A stretch of DNA of 64,000 nt from Catenibacillus sp964565805 (GTDB taxonomy: Bacteria; Bacillota; Clostridia; Lachnospirales; Lachnospiraceae), in contig CAZMGH010000003.1 of NCBI GenBank assembly GCA_964565805.1, forward strand, positions 43,991 to 107,990, in the 5' to 3' direction. Both the position numbers and the translations under genes were made by a program. Shown one piece after another: positions 51,911 to 60,618 of this stretch (the first letter of the stretch is position 1; each line of letters starts with the position of its first letter). The notes beneath the pieces were generated by a model. That model was not told where the DNA came from. It was given only the letters and a program-made list of their open reading frames with translations, and did no database searches.

Positions 51911-52828
51911 TTATCTTAAGAAGCCTTCCACGATTTTTTCTTCAGCCTCAGCCTCAGTAAGACCCAAGGTCATCAGTTTTGTAATCTGCTCTCCCGCGAT
52001 CTTTCCAATGGCCGCCTCATGGATCAGGGCCGCCTCTGTGCTGTTAGCGGTAAGTTCGGGCACAGCTTCAATTTTCGCATGATCCATAATAATAGCGTCA
52101 CACTCCGAATGACCGTTGCAGGCTGTATTTCCAATAATCCTGGAAACAAATTTCTGGTAGGAATCTTCCTTGGCCACAGCCCTGGAGATCAGATTGGCGC
52201 CGGAATCCTCCCCGTCCAGGGAAACGTCAAAATAGCTTTCCGCCGTCTGCCTGCCGTGGGTCATAAGGCGTTCAGTAATGACGATCTTGGCCCCTTCAGC
52301 CAGTTTGGCATGGGTTTTGCGAATGGTGGAATCTACCCCTTTAATCTGGACGGTTTCCATTTCCATATAGCTGTTTTTAGCCATTTCCACATTTGTTGCC
52401 GGGTTCATGATCCTTTCCCCGGAGCCGTCCCCTGTGCCATAATGTTTTTCTACATATTTCACCTTGGAATTTTCCCCAATATAAAAGCTGTGGACACCGT
52501 CATGACGGCTGTCGGACCCGCCGCAGTTAGAAATACCGCACCCTGCCACAATGGTCACATCGCAGTCCTCACCAATATGAAAGTTATTATAAACGACCTC
52601 TGACAAACCGGACTGGCTGATAATTACCGGAATATGAAGGCTCTTGTTCTTTGTTCCCGGCTTAACGTAAATATCCAGTCCGCTGCTGTCCTTTAAAGGG
52701 ATAATTTCAATTTCCGCAGTGGATTTGCGTCCAATGCTTTTTCCGTTTTCACGTATATTATAAGCGCCCTCCGGAATGTCATGGAGTCCGGCAACTTCTT
52801 TTAACAACTGTAATCTGATCGCATCCAT
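51911..52828 (-). CDS. sufB: SufB/SufD-family Fe-S scaffold (SmsB-like)
   Basis: Scaffold for iron-sulfur cluster assembly, working with SufC. The 305-residue protein is about two-thirds the size of the SufB of the full system and has the core beta-helix plus the C-terminal HEAAIGKIAGEQITKLMTLGLTEAEAEEKIVEGFL. NTACNGHSEC carries candidate Cys ligands. ATG 52828 follows GGGAGGT. No sufD, sufS, sufU or sufE is near, so this is the two-gene form described as SMS (SmsC/SmsB) in anaerobes. Confidence 0.92.
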   Translation of the reverse strand: MDAIRLQLLKEVAGLHDIPEGAYNIRENGKSIGRKSTAEIEIIPLKDSSGLDIYVKPGTKNKSLHIPVIISQSGLSEVVYNNFHIGEDCDVTIVAGCGISNCGGSDSRHDGVHSFYIGENSKVKYVEKHYGTGDGSGERIMNPATNVEMAKNSYMEMETVQIKGVDSTIRKTHAKLAEGAKIVITERLMTHGRQTAESYFDVSLDGEDSGANLISRAVAKEDSYQKFVSRIIGNTACNGHSECDAIIMDHAKIEAVPELTANSTEAALIHEAAIGKIAGEQITKLMTLGLTEAEAEEKIVEGFLR

Positions 52829-52845
52829 GATAATACCTCCCGTCA

Positions 52846-53583
52846 TCAGCAATTTTCATAATATTTGCACTCGCATCTTACCGGTTTATCAATCTGTCCG
52901 AGGATTTTTGAAAGCATCTCATCTCTCGGCCCCATACTAATGAGCTTCCCGTTGGCGATCATTACGATTTCATCGGCAATGTTTAAAATCCTCTCCTGAT
53001 GAGAGATGATCATAATACTCCCATGATTTTGCTCATGAATCTTTTCAAATACATGGATCAGGTTTTGGAAACTCCAAAGGTCGATCCCTGCCTCCGGCTC
53101 GTCAAAAATGGTCATCGGCGTATTTCTTGCCATGACCGTAGCTATTTCAATACGCTTTAATTCCCCTCCGGATAAGCTGGCATTGACCTCACGGCGGATA
53201 TAATCTTTGGCACAAAGGCCTACCTCGGATAAATATTCGCAGGCTGTTTCCACATTAATATGTTTGCCTGTAGCCAGCTGGATCAGGTCAAAAACCGTGA
53301 TTCCTTTAAAACGCACCGGCTGCTGGAACGCATAGCTAATCCCTACCTTTGCCCGCTCTGTCACATTTAAGTCTGTAATATCTTTCCCATTCCAGAAGAT
53401 CCGTCCTTCCGAAGGCTTTTCAATCCCTGCAATGATCCTGGCAAGGGTAGACTTACCGCCTCCATTTGGTCCTGTGACAACTACAAATTTGTTATCGTCA
53501 ATCCTCAGATTGATATTTTTAAGTATTTCTTTTGTTTCGCTGCTTTCATCCACCTCAAAAGAAATATTGCGCAGTTCAAGCAT
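52846..53583 (-). CDS. sufC: SufC-type ATPase (SmsC-like)
   Basis: ABC-type ATPase of 245 residues that drives the Fe-S scaffold. GPNGGGKSTLARIIAG is Walker A, NASLSGGELKRIEIATVMA the signature, TIFDEPEAGIDLWSF Walker B and MIISHQERIL the switch region. The protein ends with the Cys-bearing KYYENC. GAGG precedes the ATG; the leader is about 110 bases. Confidence 0.95.
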   Translation of the reverse strand: MLELRNISFEVDESSETKEILKNINLRIDDNKFVVVTGPNGGGKSTLARIIAGIEKPSEGRIFWNGKDITDLNVTERAKVGISYAFQQPVRFKGITVFDLIQLATGKHINVETACEYLSEVGLCAKDYIRREVNASLSGGELKRIEIATVMARNTPMTIFDEPEAGIDLWSFQNLIHVFEKIHEQNHGSIMIISHQERILNIADEIVMIANGKLISMGPRDEMLSKILGQIDKPVRCECKYYENC

Positions 53584-53676
53584 TTTTCAACGCCTCGCTT
53601 TCTATGTTGTTGTGAGAAATGTGTCCCTGTCCGGCAAATGGACATAAAACACGGCTTTCCCATAATTTCAGAAAAT

Positions 53677-53692
53677 ATGGGCAATAACCCAT
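53677..53692. promoter_or_regulatory. small dyad at the sufCB transcription start
   Basis: ATGGG-N6-CCCAT on the plus strand (53677-53681 with 53688-53692), covering the predicted start near 53690. The 53676-53681 arm can also pair with CCCATA at 53659-53664. Confidence 0.35.
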
Positions 53693-53696
53693 GTGT

Positions 53697-53725
53697 ATTA
53701 TAAGACAAAAAGTATAAAAAAACAA
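53697..53725 (-). promoter_or_regulatory. promoter of sufCB
   Basis: Minus strand TTGTTT (53720-53725), 17-base spacer, TATAAT (53697-53702). Confidence 0.6.
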
Positions 53726-54071
53726 GCGGGACAACCATATGTCTACACAATTCCATTGATCAGCTAAAATAATGCGTATATTTGATAGGGCGGAAATGAG
53801 TGAATATATAGAAGGTCAGCAGACTCAAACTAAAAAACGCACAAAATATGACCACTGTATTCTGCGTATTATTTAACAAAATTGTTCTGGCTTATAAAAA
53901 AATGGTTGAATCCAGAAGCAGAAATGAATAAAATACATCATGTGGGCTTGGCAGGCCTTGAATGCCTTCCAGGCTTTTTTTGTGCTTATTTTCTTCTTAG
54001 CAAGCTTGTGCAAGAGATATGAAAGTTCGCTGAATTGACAAAGAAAAAAAAGGAAAATGGAGGAATGAAAA
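53726..54071. other. intergenic stretch between sufC and the DUF2798 gene
   Basis: About 345 bases, A+T-rich. It holds a possible 26-codon reading frame (53796-53876), a terminator-like hairpin on the plus strand (GCCTTGAA/TTCCAGGC with one mismatch, then TTTTTTT, about 53956-53983) and the DUF2798 ribosome binding site. Nothing else is recognisable. Confidence 0.5.
53796..53876 (+). CDS. possible small peptide, 26 residues
   Basis: An ATG frame reading MSEYIEGQQTQ then TKKRTKYDHCILRII and a TAA stop. The upstream GGGCGG is a weak ribosome binding site placed too close. It precedes the terminator-like hairpin at about 53956-53983, so a short transcript is conceivable. I do not recognise it; it may be chance or a decayed remnant. 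Confidence 0.2.
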   Translation: MSEYIEGQQTQTKKRTKYDHCILRII

Positions 54072-54533
54072 ATGCCTAACACAAAATTTCAATCCGTCAT
54101 ATTTACAGCAATTACCGCCTGGATGATGGTGTACATCATGACACTGTACAATACGGTGCTGGCAATGGGAAGCTTCACGAACGCAACCTTTCTGATCGCG
54201 TTGAAGGGAATGTGGATTGAGTATATTATCATCTTTCTGTGTGCTTTCTTTATCTCAAGCCACGTTGCGAAATACTTTGCGTTTCGCGTGGTAAAGCCAG
54301 GAGACAGACAAATTGCTATTATTTTAGCGATTCAGGTATTTACAGTGGTATCACAGGTGGCGCTGGCCAGTATCCTCGGCGTATATCACGGATACGGATT
54401 TACAAATCAGTTTATCCCTAACTATCTTATGACCTACTGTAAAAACTTTATTATGGCGTTACCTGTACAGCTTTTTATTGCCGGTCCTATTGCCAGAGCA
54501 CTGTTTCGCTTGATGTTTGCCAGAAAAAAATAG
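54072..54533 (+). CDS. DUF2798 family membrane protein
   Basis: A 153-residue protein with four hydrophobic segments in a duplicated two-helix pattern (about residues 8-30, 45-67, 82-104, 125-147), typical of DUF2798. The function of the family is unknown. GGAGGAATGAAAA leads into the ATG at 54072. It stands alone on the plus strand between minus-strand genes. Confidence 0.8.
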   Translation: MPNTKFQSVIFTAITAWMMVYIMTLYNTVLAMGSFTNATFLIALKGMWIEYIIIFLCAFFISSHVAKYFAFRVVKPGDRQIAIILAIQVFTVVSQVALASILGVYHGYGFTNQFIPNYLMTYCKNFIMALPVQLFIAGPIARALFRLMFARKK

Positions 54534-54542
54534 GTATGCATT

Positions 54543-54573
54543 GGTAGTGACGGATATTTTTTCCGTCACTACC
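54543..54573. terminator. hairpin after the DUF2798 gene
   Basis: A perfect 12-bp stem (GGTAGTGACGGA, 54543-54554 with 54562-54573) right after the stop. No T-run follows on the plus strand, so it may stop transcription poorly or serve the converging gene. Confidence 0.5.
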
Positions 54574-54622
54574 AGTCTCATCCTGGTCCGGCAATGTAAA
54601 TCCCGGCGCTTTTCTTCCTGTT

Positions 54623-55954
54623 TCAAGTATTATTTTCATCTTTTTTCGTTTTTTTCATAAGCAGATTAATGGTATTCGGGTTAATGGTTACACCCTGGAC
54701 CTGCTCCGGAAGGATCTGAAGGATCTTGTCAAAAAACATTTTAATATAGCGAACCTTCGGCATTTTCTCATTGTCATTACTGGTCTTGCTTCTCTGAAGC
54801 TTTTCAAAGGCCTTCCCTGTTTCCACATCTGTAAATACAGGACAATACTTCTCTCCGTTGGTCAGAGTAACGATAGGAAACTGGAGCTGTCCTTTCTGAT
54901 CTTCCTCTTCCCCTTCTTTGGCAAATATCGGCATAGCAAGCCAGCCCTCTCTTAAATGAGCCATAAGCTCTTCTTTCATCTGCTTTAGCTCGTCCATATC
55001 TTTTTCTCCATCTGGGCGGCGCTCTTCCTGGCATACATAAATTGCTGTAAGAAGAAGCTCAGGATTTAAAATCGGCCGCTTTTCTTCCGGAAGCTTGGAA
55101 TAATCCGGCTTAGGCACAAAAATATTTAACTGAACGATACCGTCATTTTTCGTGTGGACCGCATTAACGCCCATAAGATGCAGATCAAAGAAAGTCTGAT
55201 GAAACTGGCGATTGAAATAACGCTTTGCTGTTACAGGAATCTTTTTCTCTTCAAAATCCTTTACTGCCTGATCCGCAGCTTCCTTTGTGGTATAAATATA
55301 CACCATATCATCATAGGTTTCACTGTCACACTGAACATAAGGCATATTTGTCACAGTGGAATAAAGAAGGTACATTTCCCTAGAGGTCCATATATGAACC
55401 ACCGGACGGCTCTGTTCCAAAACAAACTCTTCTTTCAGCCGCTTGCAGATAGCCCATAAAGGAAGCCCGATAGGCGTCTGACCCCAGTCTACAATAACTG
55501 CGGAAATGCCTCTTGGAAACAGGTTCAGGTAAAATGGCGGAAACTGATTATGGTGGATTGCCTTTGTCTCCAGCTGGAGCTTTTCTCTGGACCGCTTTTT
55601 GGCCGCGCTTTTAGCGCCTTCTAAGGTAGTAAAAATAAAAATCTGACGGTCATCGGTTTTCGTATTTTTTTCTGCATATAAGTTTCCTGTTGCCTTGTGG
55701 ATGAGCGCGTAACACTCCTTCATGGCCCACAGCTTAATAATCACCTGGTTTTCAAAAAATGCCATGCGCTGACCGAAGAAAAGCTTCTGACGTTCATCCT
55801 TGGCATGATTTTGCATAAAAACCGCAGCCATATGATGCAGAAGAATAGCGTCCTGCACAGAAAGCTCCTGGTAATGTTCCGGCGGAAAAGGCTTTTTATC
55901 CGCCCCAATGCCGATAAGTGTTTCCTGTAATTCTTTTTGTCTGTCTTTTTCCAT
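54623..55954 (-). CDS. SseB-domain protein
   Basis: A 443-residue cytoplasmic protein. The last third (EGWLAMPIFAKEGEEE, FPIVTLTNGEKYCPVFTD, VQGVTINP) matches the SseB N-terminal domain family, which is common in Firmicutes with no settled role. The first 300 residues contain repeated elements (IFIFTTLEGAKSA and VYIYTTKEAADQAV, each followed by a KR/NQF stretch) that look like two diverged copies of one unit. No signal peptide. It stands alone, with a 120-base gap upstream. Confidence 0.8.
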   Translation of the reverse strand: MEKDRQKELQETLIGIGADKKPFPPEHYQELSVQDAILLHHMAAVFMQNHAKDERQKLFFGQRMAFFENQVIIKLWAMKECYALIHKATGNLYAEKNTKTDDRQIFIFTTLEGAKSAAKKRSREKLQLETKAIHHNQFPPFYLNLFPRGISAVIVDWGQTPIGLPLWAICKRLKEEFVLEQSRPVVHIWTSREMYLLYSTVTNMPYVQCDSETYDDMVYIYTTKEAADQAVKDFEEKKIPVTAKRYFNRQFHQTFFDLHLMGVNAVHTKNDGIVQLNIFVPKPDYSKLPEEKRPILNPELLLTAIYVCQEERRPDGEKDMDELKQMKEELMAHLREGWLAMPIFAKEGEEEDQKGQLQFPIVTLTNGEKYCPVFTDVETGKAFEKLQRSKTSNDNEKMPKVRYIKMFFDKILQILPEQVQGVTINPNTINLLMKKTKKDENNT

Positions 55955-56074
55955 AAATTCCCCTTTCTGGCAGTAGTTCCAATCAGATCCAGCGATTTAC
56001 ATCCGCCGGACATCCGATGCTTCATGTCCGCAAAAGGCAGCCATGAAGATGCGCCGTCCTGAATAGTTTAGCAA

Positions 56075-56905
56075 TTATTTTACATTTGCCTTCAGATAGG
56101 CAATATCCTCTTTCAGGCAGTCCAAACGGGTGCCTTTATATGTATACTCCCGCTCTACGATGTAAGCATCGCAGCCCTGGGCATCGGCAGCAGCCTTGAT
56201 CTTGTTCCAGTCATTGATTCCCTGGCCGGTAGGACAGTCCATCTGCATTTTCTTTTCAATCGCCTGTCTCTCTTCTTCAGAAATCACCGGAGAGCCATGT
56301 TCATCAAGCTTCTGGTCCGCGGGATTTCTCGGCGCTTCCGGTCCGATGACCCGGTCCGTTTCTTTTACATGGATCAGCTTGATCCGACCGGCGTGGTCTT
56401 CAATAAACTGGACCGTATCTTCACCGGCAGCGGAACACCAGCCTGCATCCAGCTCAAAACCTACATATTCGGGATTTGTGTTTGCCATAAGTGTTTCAAT
56501 GACTTTTTCACCGTCAAACACATTAAATTCCTGGGTATGATTGTGGTAGGTGAGCATAAGCCCCGCTTCCCTGCATGCCTTTCCCAGGTCATTTAAAGTT
56601 GCGGCAAATTTCAGAGCGCTTTCATGATCTGGAATATACTCCATGGCGATTCCAATATATTTCATGCCAAGGGCCTTGGCGTAAGGGATCATTTCCAGGA
56701 TCTTTCCGGACTGAGTGTGAAGTGAAATAGCTTCCAGATTTTTTTCTTTAAGAAGCGCCTTCATCTCTTCCGCCGGCATTTCAAAATTGGTGGCAAAAAG
56801 TTCCACGCCGGCATAACCCATATCCGCGGCGGCGCAGATCTGACCTTTTGTTAGTGACGGATCAAATTCACCAAAGGAGAACATTTGAAGATAAACTTTG
56901 TCCAT
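56075..56905 (-). CDS. sugar phosphate isomerase/epimerase (xylose isomerase-like barrel)
   Basis: TIM barrel of the AP-endonuclease-2 family, 276 residues. GYAGVELFATNFE, LTYHNHTQEFN, VGFELDAGWCSAAG, IKLIHVKETD and YIVEREYTYKG supply the Glu/His/Asp metal ligands in order. Such proteins act on sugars or inositols, often with Gfo/Idh partners; a Gfo/Idh gene exists at 43378 but is not adjacent. A 10-base-loop hairpin (GGACAT/ATGTCC) follows in the gap to the SseB-like gene. Confidence 0.88.
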   Translation of the reverse strand: MDKVYLQMFSFGEFDPSLTKGQICAAADMGYAGVELFATNFEMPAEEMKALLKEKNLEAISLHTQSGKILEMIPYAKALGMKYIGIAMEYIPDHESALKFAATLNDLGKACREAGLMLTYHNHTQEFNVFDGEKVIETLMANTNPEYVGFELDAGWCSAAGEDTVQFIEDHAGRIKLIHVKETDRVIGPEAPRNPADQKLDEHGSPVISEEERQAIEKKMQMDCPTGQGINDWNKIKAAADAQGCDAYIVEREYTYKGTRLDCLKEDIAYLKANVK

Positions 56906-56922
56906 AAATAAAACCTCCTAAA

Positions 56923-57483
56923 TTACATAAAAACAGCCCCAAAATAGGTTACTGTGTTTTGCCCGTTTATATAGTTTAATCCGGCTTTGGCTGCCAGATC
57001 TGAAACAAAGATTCCGTGGGATTCCAGGGACGGAAAAGCTTCTTCTGGATGACGGCAGGGTTCGTTGCTTTTAACAGCGCAAGTTTCACACCGGTGGCAT
57101 CCCCCTGCGGAAAGCACCAGCATTTCCCGGTCATCCCCCTGGGCCCGGGCGGATTCTTTTACAACATGGGCGGCCTTTACAAGAACGTCCTGAAAATGAC
57201 GCCCCGCCTCCTCCATGCCTTCAAAATCATAGGAATCCTCCAAAGGGCTGATGGTCTGTATAATGATCCCTGCCTTATACTGGCCAACCTTTTGAATACA
57301 TTCCTCAATAGGCCCGCAGTGGGGCGGACAGACCCAGGTGCGGCCATATTCGCCGCAGTAATTCAGCTCACAGTTTTGCCGCAGCCCCGGATCCAGGACA
57401 ATATCCCTGACCTGGATCCACGCGCAATTATCTGCCCCGCACCTTTTCTTTATATTTTTAAGAAATTCCTCAGTTATTCCCAT
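56923..57483 (-). CDS. DUF2284 metal-binding protein
   Basis: A 186-residue cysteine-rich protein of the DUF2284 family. Cysteines occur as CELNYCGEYGRTWVCPPHC near the N-terminus and GGCHRCETCAVKSNEPCRHP later, with a YINGQNTVTYFGAVFM end. They suggest an Fe-S or zinc site; function is unknown. ATG 57483 follows GGAGAAGGAT. A longer reading from 57525 lacks a ribosome binding site. Confidence 0.88.
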   Translation of the reverse strand: MGITEEFLKNIKKRCGADNCAWIQVRDIVLDPGLRQNCELNYCGEYGRTWVCPPHCGPIEECIQKVGQYKAGIIIQTISPLEDSYDFEGMEEAGRHFQDVLVKAAHVVKESARAQGDDREMLVLSAGGCHRCETCAVKSNEPCRHPEEAFPSLESHGIFVSDLAAKAGLNYINGQNTVTYFGAVFM

Positions 57484-57562
57484 ACCTATCCTTCTCCTCG
57501 TATTATTTCGGGCAGCGGTCAACACCAGGCCGACGCTGCCTGTATTTGATTAAAAGCCTCGG

Positions 57563-58771
57563 CTAGCGGATGATCGTGCTGTGATGGCAGATCGCCCGCT
57601 CAAGTCTGGCGGCAAATTCCGGATGCCTTACATCCGCCTCATCTAAAACGATGATCCCCATTTCTCTGGCTTTCAGGAAAATACCCAGCCGACGCTGCTT
57701 TATATCGGTGAAAGTAACCATGACCCGGATCACATGCCCCCGACTGATCCGATGGCTAACCGCATACAGCTCATTGACCGCGTCAGCATCTGTGGATTTT
57801 TCCGACATTTTACAGGAAATGATCACAGGGATACAACCGTACATGGCGGTTACATCCACTTCATTTCCTATAATATCCTGAGTATCATTCCGGTTCCAGT
57901 CTACTTTCAGACTGTTTTTTACATCGTGGAATTTTTTTGAGGACCGTAAAGCATAATAGGTCATAAACTCCAGCCATACCCCGTAAGTGGTAAGGTAATT
58001 TAAAGACGCCCAGTCTTTATAGTCAAACCGGATTTCAGTTTTTGAAATATGCAGATCCCGGATCAGCCGGGTCCTTGCCAGAAAATGCAGAAGCTTTGTA
58101 TCCGGAGCGCTTTTTTTATGCTTCTGGCTTTGGGAAAGAGGCGCCTGAAAATGAAGGGTATGCCGGTCCCTCATTCCTGCTCCGTTTTTTTGAAGCCAGC
58201 TGCAAAGATTGGACCAGGAAGAAACATTTTCTAAAATTTTTTCTCCTGCCGCCATAATGTCCTCACGGTTTTCATCCAGGTAATCATCGTCAGCACAGGA
58301 CAGGATCTTTCCTCCGGCGCCTTCAATCAGATCGCGGATTTCAAAGCTGTGGCATCCGTACCTTCTGGCCGGCTCATTTATACAAATGACCCGGTTGTTG
58401 GGAATATCCGAATATAAAAGGTCCAAAGGCCCTTTCAGAGAACATTTGTAGGAAGCCACTGCCGCCAGATCGCTGCTCCCGGTAAGATCTATAAGGATCT
58501 CATCTTTGGGATTTTCTCGGATATATCCGGAAAGCTTTTCTTCCAAAGCCCAGAAATTTCCCCTGTCACAAGTCCCCAGTTCCAGCTTAAGCCTGGGGAT
58601 ATACTTCCGGCAGGCCAGATACGTGTTATAAACTGCCGTGTGAGTAAAGTACTGGGGATCAAAATAAAACATAACAATATCCGGCGCTGTCCCCAGCACT
58701 GCAACCATATTGTCAAGGATATTTTTGTGATAAAACTCAATCAGTATCCGCATACGCACATTTAAAAGCAT
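57563..58771 (-). CDS. Card1-like CARF-domain nuclease (DUF1887 family)
   Basis: A 402-residue protein with an N-terminal Rossmann-type CARF domain (about 1-150: ILIEFYHKNILDNMVAVLG, DEILIDLTGSSDLAAVA), a middle region with a probable helix-turn-helix, and a C-terminal PD-(D/E)xK fold: WLE (266-268), NEVD (303-306) and ISCK (318-321), with VNELYAVSHRISRG after it. This is the plan of Card1/Can2-type effectors that cut nucleic acid when bound to cyclic oligoadenylate. No CRISPR or cas gene is in the window. ATG 58771 is used (GGAGGG close upstream); an ATG at 58753 is possible. Confidence 0.85.
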   Translation of the reverse strand: MLLNVRMRILIEFYHKNILDNMVAVLGTAPDIVMFYFDPQYFTHTAVYNTYLACRKYIPRLKLELGTCDRGNFWALEEKLSGYIRENPKDEILIDLTGSSDLAAVASYKCSLKGPLDLLYSDIPNNRVICINEPARRYGCHSFEIRDLIEGAGGKILSCADDDYLDENREDIMAAGEKILENVSSWSNLCSWLQKNGAGMRDRHTLHFQAPLSQSQKHKKSAPDTKLLHFLARTRLIRDLHISKTEIRFDYKDWASLNYLTTYGVWLEFMTYYALRSSKKFHDVKNSLKVDWNRNDTQDIIGNEVDVTAMYGCIPVIISCKMSEKSTDADAVNELYAVSHRISRGHVIRVMVTFTDIKQRRLGIFLKAREMGIIVLDEADVRHPEFAARLERAICHHSTIIR

Positions 58772-58782
58772 TTCCCTCCAAG

Positions 58783-59628
58783 TTAATCAAAAGTCATAAA
58801 AAAGCTCAGGCCGCTGTCATTATCCGCCGCCTCAGCTGCCATTATATTTTTATCTAAAACGCTGACTGCCGCCCCCATATAAACCCCGTCCTTTTCCATG
58901 GCAAACAGGTAATATCCCAGCTTTCCGCTGTTTTGGGTGATCTGCAGGGCAGGCTCGTCAAAGATTAAAGCCAGGGTTGTCTCTGACTCAATGTCTTTTT
59001 TATAAGTTACCCGTTCATAGCCCTGAGACTCCAGCAACGCCTTGGCGTCAGCGACACTCATAGGGGATACGATCCACAGATATACCAGTGTGACCAGAAA
59101 AAAGGAAAGAAAGCTTCCACAGGCCAGCACAGACAGTTTCTTCTGTCCCTTTGGCTCATAAAGGCTGAAAATCCCTAAAATAGCCAGAGTCACAAAATAA
59201 AAATAAATAATAAGCATATATGGATTCTGGATCAGGGCGTAGATCATAAAAATGGTGGCGCCGGTAAGGATGAGAACGCAGAAAATATAGTTGATCTTCT
59301 GCCCTGTGGTCATGTCCTTCTGCCATCGCTCACTAAAGCCCTTAAAAGGTCTGTGCCACCGCTTTTTTGGAGCTTTCTCCTCGTCCACATAAATGCCGGA
59401 TGCTTTAAGAAGCTCCTCTTCCTCCTGACCTTCTTTTTTAGGATACCCTCCCTGGACCAGCCACGCGGCTAAAAAAGCCGCCGGAAGAACAAGTACGTAA
59501 ACCAATGGTGTATGGAGCACATCCCCGTAAATCCTGTACTGGATCACATATAAAAAGATACACACACCAATATACAATAAGCAGGCAGCGATAAATGTGC
59601 CCCATTTTTTCAAAAAATGATGTTTCAT
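58783..59628 (-). CDS. multi-pass membrane protein of unknown function
   Basis: From ATG 59628 (AAGGAGG upstream) 281 residues with about five hydrophobic segments (near residues 10-30, 40-58, 112-130, 133-152, 165-187) and an acidic/basic cytoplasmic loop (KKEGQEEEELL, KAPKKRWHRP). The C-terminal 90 residues are soluble. I do not recognise a family. It ends 11 bases before the Card1-like gene, so the two are probably co-transcribed and could be functionally linked. Confidence 0.75.
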   Translation of the reverse strand: MKHHFLKKWGTFIAACLLYIGVCIFLYVIQYRIYGDVLHTPLVYVLVLPAAFLAAWLVQGGYPKKEGQEEEELLKASGIYVDEEKAPKKRWHRPFKGFSERWQKDMTTGQKINYIFCVLILTGATIFMIYALIQNPYMLIIYFYFVTLAILGIFSLYEPKGQKKLSVLACGSFLSFFLVTLVYLWIVSPMSVADAKALLESQGYERVTYKKDIESETTLALIFDEPALQITQNSGKLGYYLFAMEKDGVYMGAAVSVLDKNIMAAEAADNDSGLSFFMTFD

Positions 59629-59644
59629 GGAGGCCTCCTTATTT

Positions 59645-60322
59645 TTAACCATCCTGCTCCACTAAATCATACTTCATTAAGAAATCCTTTACCTGATCCA
59701 GGTCTTTAAAGCAGGCAAATACTCTCTGTAAAAATTCCTCATCCGGCTGCCACAGATCCGGCACCATAATGGTCTTACATCCGGCAGAACTGGCAGAAAG
59801 GACGCCGTTTTTAGAATCCTCCAGGGCATAACACTCCTGCGGCTCCCTGCCCATATGCTTACAGGCTAAAAGATAAATATCCGGCTGGGGCTTGGACGCT
59901 TTCAGCACATCCCCGCCAATGATCTCTTTAAAATAGCCTCGTATGCCTGCTTCCTCCAGATTTCTAAAAACACCTTTTGTGGATGTGGATGAAGCCACAG
60001 CCATCTCATAGCCGTGATCCTGTAAGTATTGAAGAAGATGATACAGTCCCTTTTTTACCGGCACTTTGTGATGCTTGTGGAAATCCTCATAAAAAGCATC
60101 CACATGTTTGCGGATCCCGGCAGCGTCATAGTCTTCCCCTAGATGCCGCTTCCAGATCTGATCCGATGCCTCATGGTTCATACCAAGGGTTTCCATGATC
60201 AAATAACCCAGCTTTCCTATACCATAAGCCTCTCCGGCATAATCATAGGCCTGGATGCACAGCCGTTCTGAATCAAACATCAGGCCGTCCATGTCAAAAA
60301 TCACGGTTTTTATATTTTCCAT
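59645..60322 (-). CDS. HAD phosphatase (beta-phosphoglucomutase-like)
   Basis: HAD hydrolase of 225 residues with a helical cap. Motif I is VIFDMDGLMFDS, motif II VASSTSTKG, motif III the Lys in ASKPQPDIYL and motif IV ALEDSKNGVLSA, all complete. It hydrolyses a small phosphate ester, identity unknown. GGAG precedes the ATG; it overlaps the upstream part of the membrane protein gene by a few bases at most. Confidence 0.9.
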   Translation of the reverse strand: MENIKTVIFDMDGLMFDSERLCIQAYDYAGEAYGIGKLGYLIMETLGMNHEASDQIWKRHLGEDYDAAGIRKHVDAFYEDFHKHHKVPVKKGLYHLLQYLQDHGYEMAVASSTSTKGVFRNLEEAGIRGYFKEIIGGDVLKASKPQPDIYLLACKHMGREPQECYALEDSKNGVLSASSAGCKTIMVPDLWQPDEEFLQRVFACFKDLDQVKDFLMKYDLVEQDG

Positions 60323-60338
60323 TGTGTTATCTCCATTC

Positions 60339-60611
60339 CTAAATTATAAATGTGCGGACCATATCCTCATAGCCGTAAAGCTTCATCACCCTCACCAGAC
60401 CGTCCGCCACTTCCTCCCGGGAAAAGTCCTCTGCCTCAAGGACATCATCTTCCAGATCATTTAAGTGATCGTAAAAAAGGAGCGCCATCTGAAAGTGCCG
60501 TGCCTGGTCTTTATCCAGCAGATCCCACAGCTGGTTTTCCGCATCATTGATCCGGCCTTCATTGACCAGATGGATCAGCTTTTGAAACTCCTGATCCTGG
60601 GTTGTTTTCAC
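60339..60611 (-). CDS. small protein resembling DUF6483
   Basis: A 90-residue helical protein, acidic (LNDLEDDVLEAEDFSREEVADGL), resembling DUF6483 proteins by the QKLIHLVNEGRINDAENQLWDLL start; the family call is tentative. It starts at a GTG (60611) with no Shine-Dalgarno, only seven bases after a TATAAT box, so translation may be leaderless. It lies 16 bases before the HAD gene. Confidence 0.65.
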   Translation of the reverse strand: MKTTQDQEFQKLIHLVNEGRINDAENQLWDLLDKDQARHFQMALLFYDHLNDLEDDVLEAEDFSREEVADGLVRVMKLYGYEDMVRTFII

Positions 60612-60618
60612 TTTATTT

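Noticed and set aside
57500..59700. CRISPR array near the Card1-like gene
   Set aside because: No repeated 25-40 base units at regular spacing and no cas gene were seen; neighbours are ordinary genes.
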